Part shown: piece by piece, positions 34,130-41,270 of the stretch | How the letters are laid out: each line of letters opens with the position of its first letter | Position numbering within the stretch: the first letter of the stretch is position 1 | Assembly: GCA_002440665.1 (NCBI GenBank) | Contig: DJUX01000030.1 | Location: 9,709 to 73,708 of the forward strand | Length of the DNA stretch: 64,000 nucleotides | Reading direction: 5' to 3' | Origin: Dechloromonas sp. UBA6271 | GTDB lineage: Bacteria > Pseudomonadota > Gammaproteobacteria > Burkholderiales > Rhodocyclaceae | The notes under the pieces: generated by a model | The model's database searches: none | Seen by the model: the letters and a program-made list of their open reading frames with translations, nothing else | What the model was told of the DNA's origin: nothing | Translations under genes and position numbers: made by a program

Positions 34130-37100
34130 TTGGTTTGCTCTCTCCCAGTAACAGACGCCTTGCCTTCAATCGACAACCTGAGCATCCTGAACGGACCGAA
34201 ACAGCCCGAGCTGATCAGGGCCGAGGTGCTGGCGGATATTTTCGAGGCAACGGCCCGCCGCCTGCCGGCGCAAACCGCACTGGTTTGTGGCGACCGGAGT
34301 CTGTCCTACGGCGAACTCGATGAACTCGCCGACCGCGTTGCCGCACGCCTGATCGGCGCCGGTGTCCGGCCCGGGCAGATCGTCGGCCTCTGGCTGCCAC
34401 GCGGCATCGACCTACTCGTCATGCAACTGGGCATCGCCAAGGCTGGCGCCGCCTGGCTGCCTTTTGATGCCGAAACGCCGGTCGACCGCATCAAGGTCTG
34501 CCTCGACGATGCCCAGGCCGCCGGACTGCTCAGTTGCGCCACCAGCGTCGCCAGCGTAGACCTCCTGACCGATCTCGCCGGCCCGGTGTGGACCGCCGAA
34601 GCGCTGGCCTCCCTGCTGAACGCCCCCGGTCCGCGCCGCCAGGGCGTGCTGCCCGAACACCCGGCCTACGTCATCTACACCTCCGGCTCGACCGGCAAGC
34701 CCAAAGGCATCCAGGTCAACCAGGGCGCCATCTGCCACTTCCTGCGCAGCGAGAACGCCGTCCTCGGCATCCATGAGGGTGACCGAGTCTACCAGGGCTT
34801 CTCGGTCGCCTTCGACATGTCCTTCGAGGAAATCTGGATCAGCTACCTGGCCGGCGCCACGCTGTGGATCGCCCCGCGCGAAGTCAGCGCCGACCCCGAC
34901 GCCCTGCCGCGCGCCTTGATCGAACAGCAGATCAGCGTCCTGCACGCGGTGCCGACCCTGCTCGCCCTGTTTGCCCGCGACATTCCGAACCTGCGCCTGA
35001 TCAACCTCGGCGGCGAAGCCTGCCCCGAATCACTGGTCGCCCGTTGGGCCAGACCCGGCCGCCAAATCTTCAATACCTACGGCCCGACCGAAGCCACCGT
35101 CTCGGCCAGCCTGGCCGAACTGCACGCCGGCCAGCCGGTGACCATCGGCCGACCGCTGCCCAATTACGGCCTGCTGGTCATCGACACCGCCGTCGACCAT
35201 GGCCTGCGCCTGCTGCCGCGCGGGGAAACCGGCGAGCTATGCATCAGCGGCCCCGGCGTCGCTGCCGGCTACCTCGGCCGCCCCGACCTGACCGCCGAGA
35301 AATTCCTCGCCAACCCCTGGGCCACCAGTCCCCAGGATGCTCGCCTCTACCGCACCGGGGATCTTGCCAGGATCGACGCCGTCGGCTGCGTGCAGTGCCT
35401 GGGCCGCACCGACGATCAGGTCAAGATTCGCGGCTTCCGTGTCGAACTCGGTGAAATCGAGGCTGCCCTCTGCCGACAGCCGAGCGTCGGCACGGCCGCC
35501 GTGCTGCTGCGCCAGGATGAAGGCATCGAGCGCTTGGTCGCCTATCTGGTCGCCGACGGTAAATTGCTGCCGACGCCGGGGGCACTGCGTGGCGCGCTGG
35601 CCGAAGCGCTGCCGCCCTACATGGTGCCGGTGCATATCGAAACCTTGCCGGAGATGCCGCGCCTGACCTCGGGCAAGATCGACCGCAAGACGCTGCGCGC
35701 CCGCCCCCTCGAATTTGCCGCCGGGCTCTCCGCCGACTCCGACGAACCGGACACGCCGGCCGAGGAAGCACTCTTCGTCGAACTGGGCAAACTCTTCCCC
35801 GGCCAGCCGATTCATCGCGCCGCCGATTTTTTCTCCGACCTCGGCGGCCATTCCCTGTTTGCCGCCCGGCTGGCTTCAGCCCTGCGCAGGCACCCGCATT
35901 TCGCCAGTTTCACGGTGCGCGACATCTACCAGCATCGAACCATCGGCCGGATCGCCGAAGCACTGGCCGAAACGGCAGCCCTGACCCAGGCAACCGAACC
36001 GCCATGGACGCCGCCCTCCGCCCGCAAGCGCTGGCTGTGTGGCGCGGCCCAGGCGCTGACCATCCCCGGTCTGGTCGTGCTGCGCATGGCGCAATGGCTG
36101 GCGCCATTCTTCAGCTACCATTTCTTCACCGGCGATCCCGACGATTCGATCGCGCTGGCCATCACCGTATCGGTCGCCGTCTTCCTGCTCGCCACCGCTG
36201 TCGAATTCGCCATTGCCGCCGCCGGCAAGTGGCTCATTCTGGGCAGGTTGAAACCCGGCCGCTACCCGCTGTGGGGACTGACCTATTTCAGGTGGTGGAT
36301 TGCCGACCGGCTGATCGAAGGCGCCCCAGTCTATATGCTGAGCGGCTCGCCGCTGCTTGTCTGGTGGCTGCGCGCCCTGGGCGCCCGCATCGGCAAGGAC
36401 ACGATCATCGGCTCGGTCACCATCCGCGCTCACGACCTGATCAGCATTGGCGACAGGGTCAGCATTGGCAATGCAGCCAACCTGGAAAATGTGCGTGCCG
36501 AGCGCGGCGAATTCATCGTCGGGCGCATCACGTTGGCAAACGATGCCTACATCGGCTCCTACTCGGTGCTCGAAGGCAATACCAGCATCGGCGAACATGG
36601 CCATCTCGACGGCCAATCGGCGCTCGGCGACGGCATGGCCGTGCCCGCCGGACGCACGTGGAGCGGTTCGCCGCCCCGGGACGCCGGTGCCTTCGATCAT
36701 TCTTCGCTACCGCCGCGACCGGAAGTTTCCGAAACCCGACTGGCCCGCGAGGGGCTGTTTTTTGTGCTTGGCGCAATTGCCACGGCGGTCATCTTCTTCA
36801 TCCCCGTCTTTCCCACCTTCATCCTGATCGACTGGCTGGACGACAGCTATCCGTGGATGCAGAGCAGCAACATTCCCTTCCAGCTCATCAAGTATTTCTT
36901 CCTCGCCTTTCCGGCAACCGCCGTACTCATCCTGTGCACGGTGTTGATTTCGGCGGCGCTGCGCTGGAGTCTGCTGCCGCGCATGCAGGAGGGGAGCTGG
37001 CCGGTGCATAGCAACGCCTATTGCAGTCGCTGGCTGGTCAACCAGATTCAGGAGGCCAGCCTCAACATCCTGCACGGGATTTATGCGACGGTCTTCGCAC

Positions 37101-38158
37101 CCTTCTGGTATCGCCTGCTGGGCGCCAAGGTCGGGCGCGATGCGGAAATATCCACCGCGCAGGGACTGATCCCGGACCTGTTGACCCTTGGCGACGAAAC
37201 CTTCATCGCCGATGCGGTCATGCTCGGCGACGAGGAAATCGACGGCGGCTGGATGACCCTGCGGGCGACGGTCGTCTCGCGCCGCAGCTTCGTCGGCAAC
37301 GGTGCCTATGTGCCCGACGGGACGGTTCTGCCCGAAAACGTGCTGATCGGCGTGCACACCCGCGCGCCGGCCAATGCACAAATGCGCCCGGGCGATACCT
37401 GGCTCGGCTCGCCGGCGATCAATCTGCCGGCCCGTGAGGAAAACAGCGGCTACCCGGAAGAACTGACCTTTCGGCCATCGAAAATGCGCCGCCTCGGGCG
37501 CGCGCTGGTCGAAAGCTGCCGCATCATCACCCCTCACGCGGCCGTCATTGCCGTTGGCTATACGGTCGTGCTCAATGTCATGCCGCTGGCCGACGCCGAG
37601 CAGTGGGGGGCGGTCTTCTGGTATTTGAACATTGCCGGCCTGCTTTACGGGGTTGGCACCCTGCTCTTCGTCGGGCTCCTCAAGTGGTTACTGCTGGGTC
37701 GCTACGACAAGATCGCCCGCCCGATGTGGACGCCTTTTGTCTGGATTTCGGAAGCCATCACCAGCCTCTACGTCGGCTTCACCGTGCCTAATTTCATGCG
37801 CTACCTGCGCGGCACGCCCTGGCTGCCCATCGCCTTTTCCCTCCTCGGCAGCCGCATCGGTCGCGGCGTCTACCTCGACACCACCGATTTCGATGAATTC
37901 GACTGCGTTCATATCGGCGACTACAGCGAGCTCAATGCCCTGTGCTGCCCGCAGACCCACCTCTTCGAGGACCGGATCATGAAAATCGACCATGTCCGCA
38001 TCGGCAGCCAGGTTTCGCTGGGCGCGCGAAGCTCCGTGCTATACAGCGCCGCCGTCGGCAACAACGTCAGGCTCGGGCCGCTGACGCTGGTCATGAAGGG
38101 CGAGAGCATACCGGCCAGTTCGCACTGGCAGGGTTGCCCGGCTTCGCCAGCAACGTGA
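34130..38158 (+). CDS. single-module NRPS with Pls-type membrane C-terminus
   Basis: A 1342-residue protein of the epsilon-poly-L-lysine synthetase (Pls)-like architecture. Residues ~35-525 are an adenylation domain with core motifs YTSGSTGKPKG (from residue 183), FDMSFEEIW, NTYGPTEATV, YRTGDLAR, and the final GKIDRKTL lysine. Residues ~545-615 are a carrier domain with FFSDLGGHSLFAAR; Ser575 should carry phosphopantetheine. Residues ~635-1342 are three tandem ~245-residue units, each a pair of membrane spans followed by a left-handed beta-helix-like hexapeptide domain (starts near 750, 997 and 1239). No condensation or thioesterase domain is seen. The A-domain pocket reads roughly D-M-E-H-I-L-T-V-S-K. 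There is no ATG or GTG: a stop lies directly before the TTG at 34130, so the start is TTG at 34130 or 34160. The product is unknown. Confidence 0.88.
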   Translation: MVCSLPVTDALPSIDNLSILNGPKQPELIRAEVLADIFEATARRLPAQTALVCGDRSLSYGELDELADRVAARLIGAGVRPGQIVGLWLPRGIDLLVMQLGIAKAGAAWLPFDAETPVDRIKVCLDDAQAAGLLSCATSVASVDLLTDLAGPVWTAEALASLLNAPGPRRQGVLPEHPAYVIYTSGSTGKPKGIQVNQGAICHFLRSENAVLGIHEGDRVYQGFSVAFDMSFEEIWISYLAGATLWIAPREVSADPDALPRALIEQQISVLHAVPTLLALFARDIPNLRLINLGGEACPESLVARWARPGRQIFNTYGPTEATVSASLAELHAGQPVTIGRPLPNYGLLVIDTAVDHGLRLLPRGETGELCISGPGVAAGYLGRPDLTAEKFLANPWATSPQDARLYRTGDLARIDAVGCVQCLGRTDDQVKIRGFRVELGEIEAALCRQPSVGTAAVLLRQDEGIERLVAYLVADGKLLPTPGALRGALAEALPPYMVPVHIETLPEMPRLTSGKIDRKTLRARPLEFAAGLSADSDEPDTPAEEALFVELGKLFPGQPIHRAADFFSDLGGHSLFAARLASALRRHPHFASFTVRDIYQHRTIGRIAEALAETAALTQATEPPWTPPSARKRWLCGAAQALTIPGLVVLRMAQWLAPFFSYHFFTGDPDDSIALAITVSVAVFLLATAVEFAIAAAGKWLILGRLKPGRYPLWGLTYFRWWIADRLIEGAPVYMLSGSPLLVWWLRALGARIGKDTIIGSVTIRAHDLISIGDRVSIGNAANLENVRAERGEFIVGRITLANDAYIGSYSVLEGNTSIGEHGHLDGQSALGDGMAVPAGRTWSGSPPRDAGAFDHSSLPPRPEVSETRLAREGLFFVLGAIATAVIFFIPVFPTFILIDWLDDSYPWMQSSNIPFQLIKYFFLAFPATAVLILCTVLISAALRWSLLPRMQEGSWPVHSNAYCSRWLVNQIQEASLNILHGIYATVFAPFWYRLLGAKVGRDAEISTAQGLIPDLLTLGDETFIADAVMLGDEEIDGGWMTLRATVVSRRSFVGNGAYVPDGTVLPENVLIGVHTRAPANAQMRPGDTWLGSPAINLPAREENSGYPEELTFRPSKMRRLGRALVESCRIITPHAAVIAVGYTVVLNVMPLADAEQWGAVFWYLNIAGLLYGVGTLLFVGLLKWLLLGRYDKIARPMWTPFVWISEAITSLYVGFTVPNFMRYLRGTPWLPIAFSLLGSRIGRGVYLDTTDFDEFDCVHIGDYSELNALCCPQTHLFEDRIMKIDHVRIGSQVSLGARSSVLYSAAVGNNVRLGPLTLVMKGESIPASSHWQGCPASPAT

Positions 38159-38742
38159 CGTTCGCCCCCTTGCTGGCTGCAGACGGTCTGTATGTGCTGC
38201 CAGTAAAAACACCTGAAACATTGCTCCGGGATAGTGCTCGCCAAATCGTTCGCCGCGCCCTCGGCGACGCGCTGACCAAGATTCTGGCAGCAAAGGACGG
38301 GAGTATCGAGTTGCTTTCCTCCCCCGGACAACCAATCCGTCTGGCCCCGCCATGGAGCCATATCGGCATCTCGGTCAGCCATGAACCCGGACTATCACTT
38401 GCAGCCGCCCATCTCGGCGGACCGGTGGGTATAGACCTCATGCGCCTTGGCGCGCCTATCGCAGAAATTGAATTGCTCGCTCACGATTACCTGGGACCTG
38501 CCGAAACCCTGGCCATCGGCACCCAGCCCGTTGAAATGCGACAGCTTGCCTTTGCCAATGCCTGGACTCGTCTCGAAGCACGCCTGAAATGCCTGGCGTT
38601 GCCTCTAAACGAATGGGCGCCGGAACTCGAAGCGCAGTTGGCGACGTGCACCGTCACAGAACTGGCCATGCCATCTGGCTGGATCGCAGCGGTGGCTACC
38701 GGCCCGACGAGCACACAGTGGGCCGAACTTCAACATCTTTAG
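38155..38742 (+). CDS. 4'-phosphopantetheinyl transferase superfamily protein
   Basis: It should activate the carrier domain of the NRPS-like protein. The GTG start at 38155 overlaps the NRPS stop (GTGA), giving a 195-residue protein; no ATG fits. The C-terminal half has a PPTase pattern: SHIGISVSHEPG, VGIDLMRLG (the magnesium aspartate, Asp94, is kept but the usual following acidic residue is Met), and FANAWTRLEARLKCL, which corresponds to the W(S/T).KEA..K helix with Glu retained. It is divergent, so whether it is specific for this one carrier or also serves others is unclear. Directly downstream is convergent rnpB. Confidence 0.75.
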   Translation: MTFAPLLAADGLYVLPVKTPETLLRDSARQIVRRALGDALTKILAAKDGSIELLSSPGQPIRLAPPWSHIGISVSHEPGLSLAAAHLGGPVGIDLMRLGAPIAEIELLAHDYLGPAETLAIGTQPVEMRQLAFANAWTRLEARLKCLALPLNEWAPELEAQLATCTVTELAMPSGWIAAVATGPTSTQWAELQHL

Positions 38743-38784
38743 ATCCACTCAAGCCGCAGCACGAAACAAGACAATCGAAAATTG

Positions 38785-39165
38785 GAAAGCCGGCCGATAA
38801 GCCGGGTTCTGTTCCCCCCTTGCGGGGTTCGGCAATCATTCCTCTAGGCCTGCCGTCACCGACAGGCTCAAGCAACCTACCCGGAAGCAGCGCGGGCCAC
38901 GCTCATGCTTCCCTATTTGGTCTTGCTCCGGATGGGGTTTAGCGTGCCGTCGAACGTTGCCGCCGACGCGGTGAGCTCTTACCTCGCCGTTTCACCCTTA
39001 CCGACCGGGGTCGCCCCCGGCAGGCGGTCTACTCTCTGTTCCACTTTCCGTTGCCTTGGGTCTTGCGACTTATAGCACCCAGTCGTTAACTGGCATCCTG
39101 CCCTATGGAGCCCGGACTTTCCTCCCGATACTTGCGTATCCGGCGATTGCCTGGCCGACTTTCCG
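38785..39165 (-). ncRNA. rnpB: RNase P RNA (class A)
   Basis: The catalytic RNA that matures tRNA 5' ends. Read on the minus strand, the 5' region has AGTCGGCCAGGCAATCGCCG, then GAGGAAAGTCCGGGCTCC (5' half of P4). The 3' region has AGAGGAATGATTGCC and ACAGAACCCGGCTTAT, followed by the pairing GGCCGGCTTTCC that closes P1/P2. About 380 nt is normal for type A RNase P RNA. A TATAAT -10 element (39177-39172) lies 7 nt before the inferred 5' end. It is convergent with the PPTase gene, and its ends are estimated to within a few bases. Confidence 0.95.
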
Positions 39166-39445
39166 GGGTCGATTATACGCATGCCGGACGCCTGCTCCCG
39201 CCTTGCGGATTACGGGCTCCTTGCTAGCTGGCATCCGGGCGCGTAAGATTCGCCTGCTGCGTCGCACAAAAGTTGTGCAAATTCATCGTTTTGCCTCGCG
39301 TAAATGCCCGTCTTCCCTGCCGTTTTCAACACTGAACCGGCGGCACGCTGATTTCAACATTTCCCGCTGCATTGCGTCGTTCAACTGGTCGCCTGACCGC
39401 GCCCAGGGTTTGCCTTGACCAAGGCGCCATTAATTTAGGGACTAC

Positions 39446-40324
39446 ATGGTTCGCATTCAATTTGCGATCGATCTTCATTACGACCTTACCTTCCCGGGCA
39501 CCGATTTCGTCTTCAACATCCACGCCGCCAAGACTGCCGCCCAGACGGTAGTCAGCGAGCAGTTGCAGATCAGTCAGCCAGTGCTGCCGACGATCCAGAC
39601 CGACCCGGCCACCTGCGCCCGTTATCTGCGCCTGACCGCCGGCCCCGGGCCGCTGAATATCTCCTATCAGGCGACGCTGGATATCGACCACCATGTCGGC
39701 GCACCCGACATCATTGGCGAGACACTGATCGCCCGCCTGCCGCTGTCCGCCCTAACTTACATCTATCCGAGCCGTTACTGCCAGTCGGACCGCCTGAGCC
39801 TGCTGGCAATGAACGAATTCGGCCACCTGCCGAAGGGCTATCGGCGTGTCGAGGCGATCCGGACCTGGGTGCAGCGGCAAGTCACATTCAAGAGCGCGAC
39901 CAGCAGTTCGACCACCTCGGCGATCGACACGCTGACCGACCGCGTCGGCGTCTGCCGCGACTTCGCACATCTGATGATCGCCATCTGCCGCGCCCTGAGC
40001 ATTCCGGCCCGCTTCACCACCGGTATCGATTACGGCGCCGACCCGGCGCTCGGCCCGACCGATTTTCACGCTTACGTCGAAGTCTTTCTCGACTACCGCT
40101 GGTATCTGTTCGACCCGTCCGGCACCGCCATCCCGATGGGCTTCGTGCGCCTCGGTACCGGCCGCGATGCCGCCGATGTGTCATACGCCACCATTTTCGG
40201 CAGCGCCACCTCGCCGCCGCCGCTCATTTCCGTCCGCGCCCTGACGGAACCCGACCGCCCGTGGGAACTGCCCCGCCACCGGCCGGAAGCGCTATCGACC
40301 GATGCTGCGGTCAACCCGCTCTAA
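39446..40324 (+). CDS. transglutaminase-like cysteine protease-fold protein
   Basis: A 292-residue protein with an N-terminal beta-sandwich-like domain and a C-terminal transglutaminase-like core. The catalytic triad elements are visible: Cys in DRVGVCRDFAHLMIAICRALSIPARF, His in GPTDFHAYVEVFLDYRWY, and Asp in LFDPSGTAIPMGF. There is no signal peptide. Such bacterial proteins are often peptidases or amide-bond-modifying enzymes; some are encoded near ATP-grasp/alpha-E genes, which are not seen here. It is followed 27 nt later by infA. Substrate is unknown. Confidence 0.87.
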   Translation: MVRIQFAIDLHYDLTFPGTDFVFNIHAAKTAAQTVVSEQLQISQPVLPTIQTDPATCARYLRLTAGPGPLNISYQATLDIDHHVGAPDIIGETLIARLPLSALTYIYPSRYCQSDRLSLLAMNEFGHLPKGYRRVEAIRTWVQRQVTFKSATSSSTTSAIDTLTDRVGVCRDFAHLMIAICRALSIPARFTTGIDYGADPALGPTDFHAYVEVFLDYRWYLFDPSGTAIPMGFVRLGTGRDAADVSYATIFGSATSPPPLISVRALTEPDRPWELPRHRPEALSTDAAVNPL

Positions 40325-40351
40325 CCCCCTTTATTGATTGGAGAAATATCC

Positions 40352-40612
40352 TTGGCAAAAGAAGAGCTACTTGAAATGCAAGGCGTCGTGAATGACGTCC
40401 TCCCCGACACCCGCTTCCGCGTCACGCTGGAAAACGGCCACGAACTGATTGCCTACACGTCCGGCAAGATGAAGAAGAACCACATCCGCATCCTGGTCGG
40501 CGACAAGGTCACGCTGGAGTTGTCTCCTTACGACCTGAGCAAGGGCCGCATCACGTTCCGCCACCTCGAACCCCGCAGTGGCGGCCCAGCGCCGCAACGC
40601 CGCCGCTACTGA
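40352..40612 (+). CDS. infA: translation initiation factor IF-1
   Basis: An 86-residue S1-fold protein that binds the ribosomal A site during initiation. The core AKEELLEMQGVVNDVLPDTRFRVTLENGHELIAYTSGKMKKNHIRILVGDKVTLELSPYDLSKGRITFRH is unmistakable IF-1, with a 13-residue basic, proline-rich tail. The start is TTG at 40352 with GGAG eight nt upstream; the residue after it is the usual Ala-Lys-Glu-Glu. This monocistronic setting and the tail suggest the second IF-1 paralogue of betaproteobacteria rather than the copy in the ribosomal-protein operon. Confidence 0.95.
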   Translation: MAKEELLEMQGVVNDVLPDTRFRVTLENGHELIAYTSGKMKKNHIRILVGDKVTLELSPYDLSKGRITFRHLEPRSGGPAPQRRRY

Positions 40613-40666
40613 TCCGCTTGGCGGGAGAGACCGGAACGGCGGAATGGCCCGCCCTTCCTGCCGCCT

Positions 40667-41137
40667 CTAGGCGCCGGCGAGCGGCATCGCCGTCTTGTCG
40701 ACCACGCGCCGCAGCACGAAGCTGGAATGCACCCCGGTCACGCCGGGGATGCGCGTGATGCGGTTGAGCAGCAGTTCCTGGTAAGCGTCCATGTCGCGGA
40801 CCACGACCTTGAGCTGGTAATCGGCATCCTGCCCGGTAATCAGCAGGCACTCCAGCACCTCCGGGTTTTCGCCGATCTGCGCCTCGAAATTGGCGAAGCG
40901 TTCCGGCGTGTGCTGGTCCATCGAGATGTGGATCAGCGCCATCAGCGACAGCCCGAGTCTCCGCGCATCGAGCAGCGCGCGGTAGCCGGTGATCAGCCCC
41001 GATTCTTCCAGCGCGCGCACCCGGCGCAGACAGGGCGACGGCGAGAGGCCGATGCGGTCGGCCAGATCCTGGTTGCTGATCCGCCCATCCTGCTGCAAAA
41101 CCCCAAGAATTTGCCGGTCGTAACGATCAAGTTCCAT
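40667..41137 (-). CDS. Lrp/AsnC family transcriptional regulator
   Basis: A 156-residue regulator with an N-terminal helix-turn-helix (LDRYDRQILGVLQQDGRISNQDLADRIGLSPSPCLRRVRALEESGLITGYRALLD) and a C-terminal RAM ligand/oligomerisation domain (VLECLLITGQDADYQLKVVVRDMDAYQELL). It is divergent from leuA across a 133-nt, notably AT-rich gap, the usual layout for an Lrp-type protein controlling itself and its neighbour. Leucine or another branched-chain amino acid is the obvious candidate effector, but this is inferred from context only. Confidence 0.92.
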   Translation of the reverse strand: MELDRYDRQILGVLQQDGRISNQDLADRIGLSPSPCLRRVRALEESGLITGYRALLDARRLGLSLMALIHISMDQHTPERFANFEAQIGENPEVLECLLITGQDADYQLKVVVRDMDAYQELLLNRITRIPGVTGVHSSFVLRRVVDKTAMPLAGA

Positions 41138-41270
41138 TTAATGGCACTAAAAAAACAATACATAGAATTATCTGCTAAATAACCAAACAATCAACCCATA
41201 AAACGCAAGCACCTGCCGGCGCCTTTTGCTTAAGATTGCTCCATCGAATCCAGTCTTCAGGAGCAGCACC
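41138..41270. promoter_or_regulatory. AT-rich divergent control region between Lrp-type gene and leuA
   Basis: The half nearest the regulator (41138-41205) is strongly AT-rich (runs such as CACTAAAAAAACAATACATAG and CTAAATAACCAAACAATC) in a GC-rich genome, as expected for Lrp-family binding and wrapping. I do not see an unambiguous promoter or a leucine-rich leader peptide, so attenuation is not supported. Confidence 0.45.

Noticed and set aside
36004..37011. A 335-codon frame overlapping the NRPS gene in another frame
   Set aside because: The in-frame NRPS translation continues with membrane spans and beta-helix motifs right across it, so there is no frameshift.
34130..38158. Possibility that the NRPS gene is a truncated multi-module NRPS
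   Set aside because: The C-terminal tandem membrane/beta-helix units are the normal end of the Pls-like family, and PPTase follows directly, so it looks intact.
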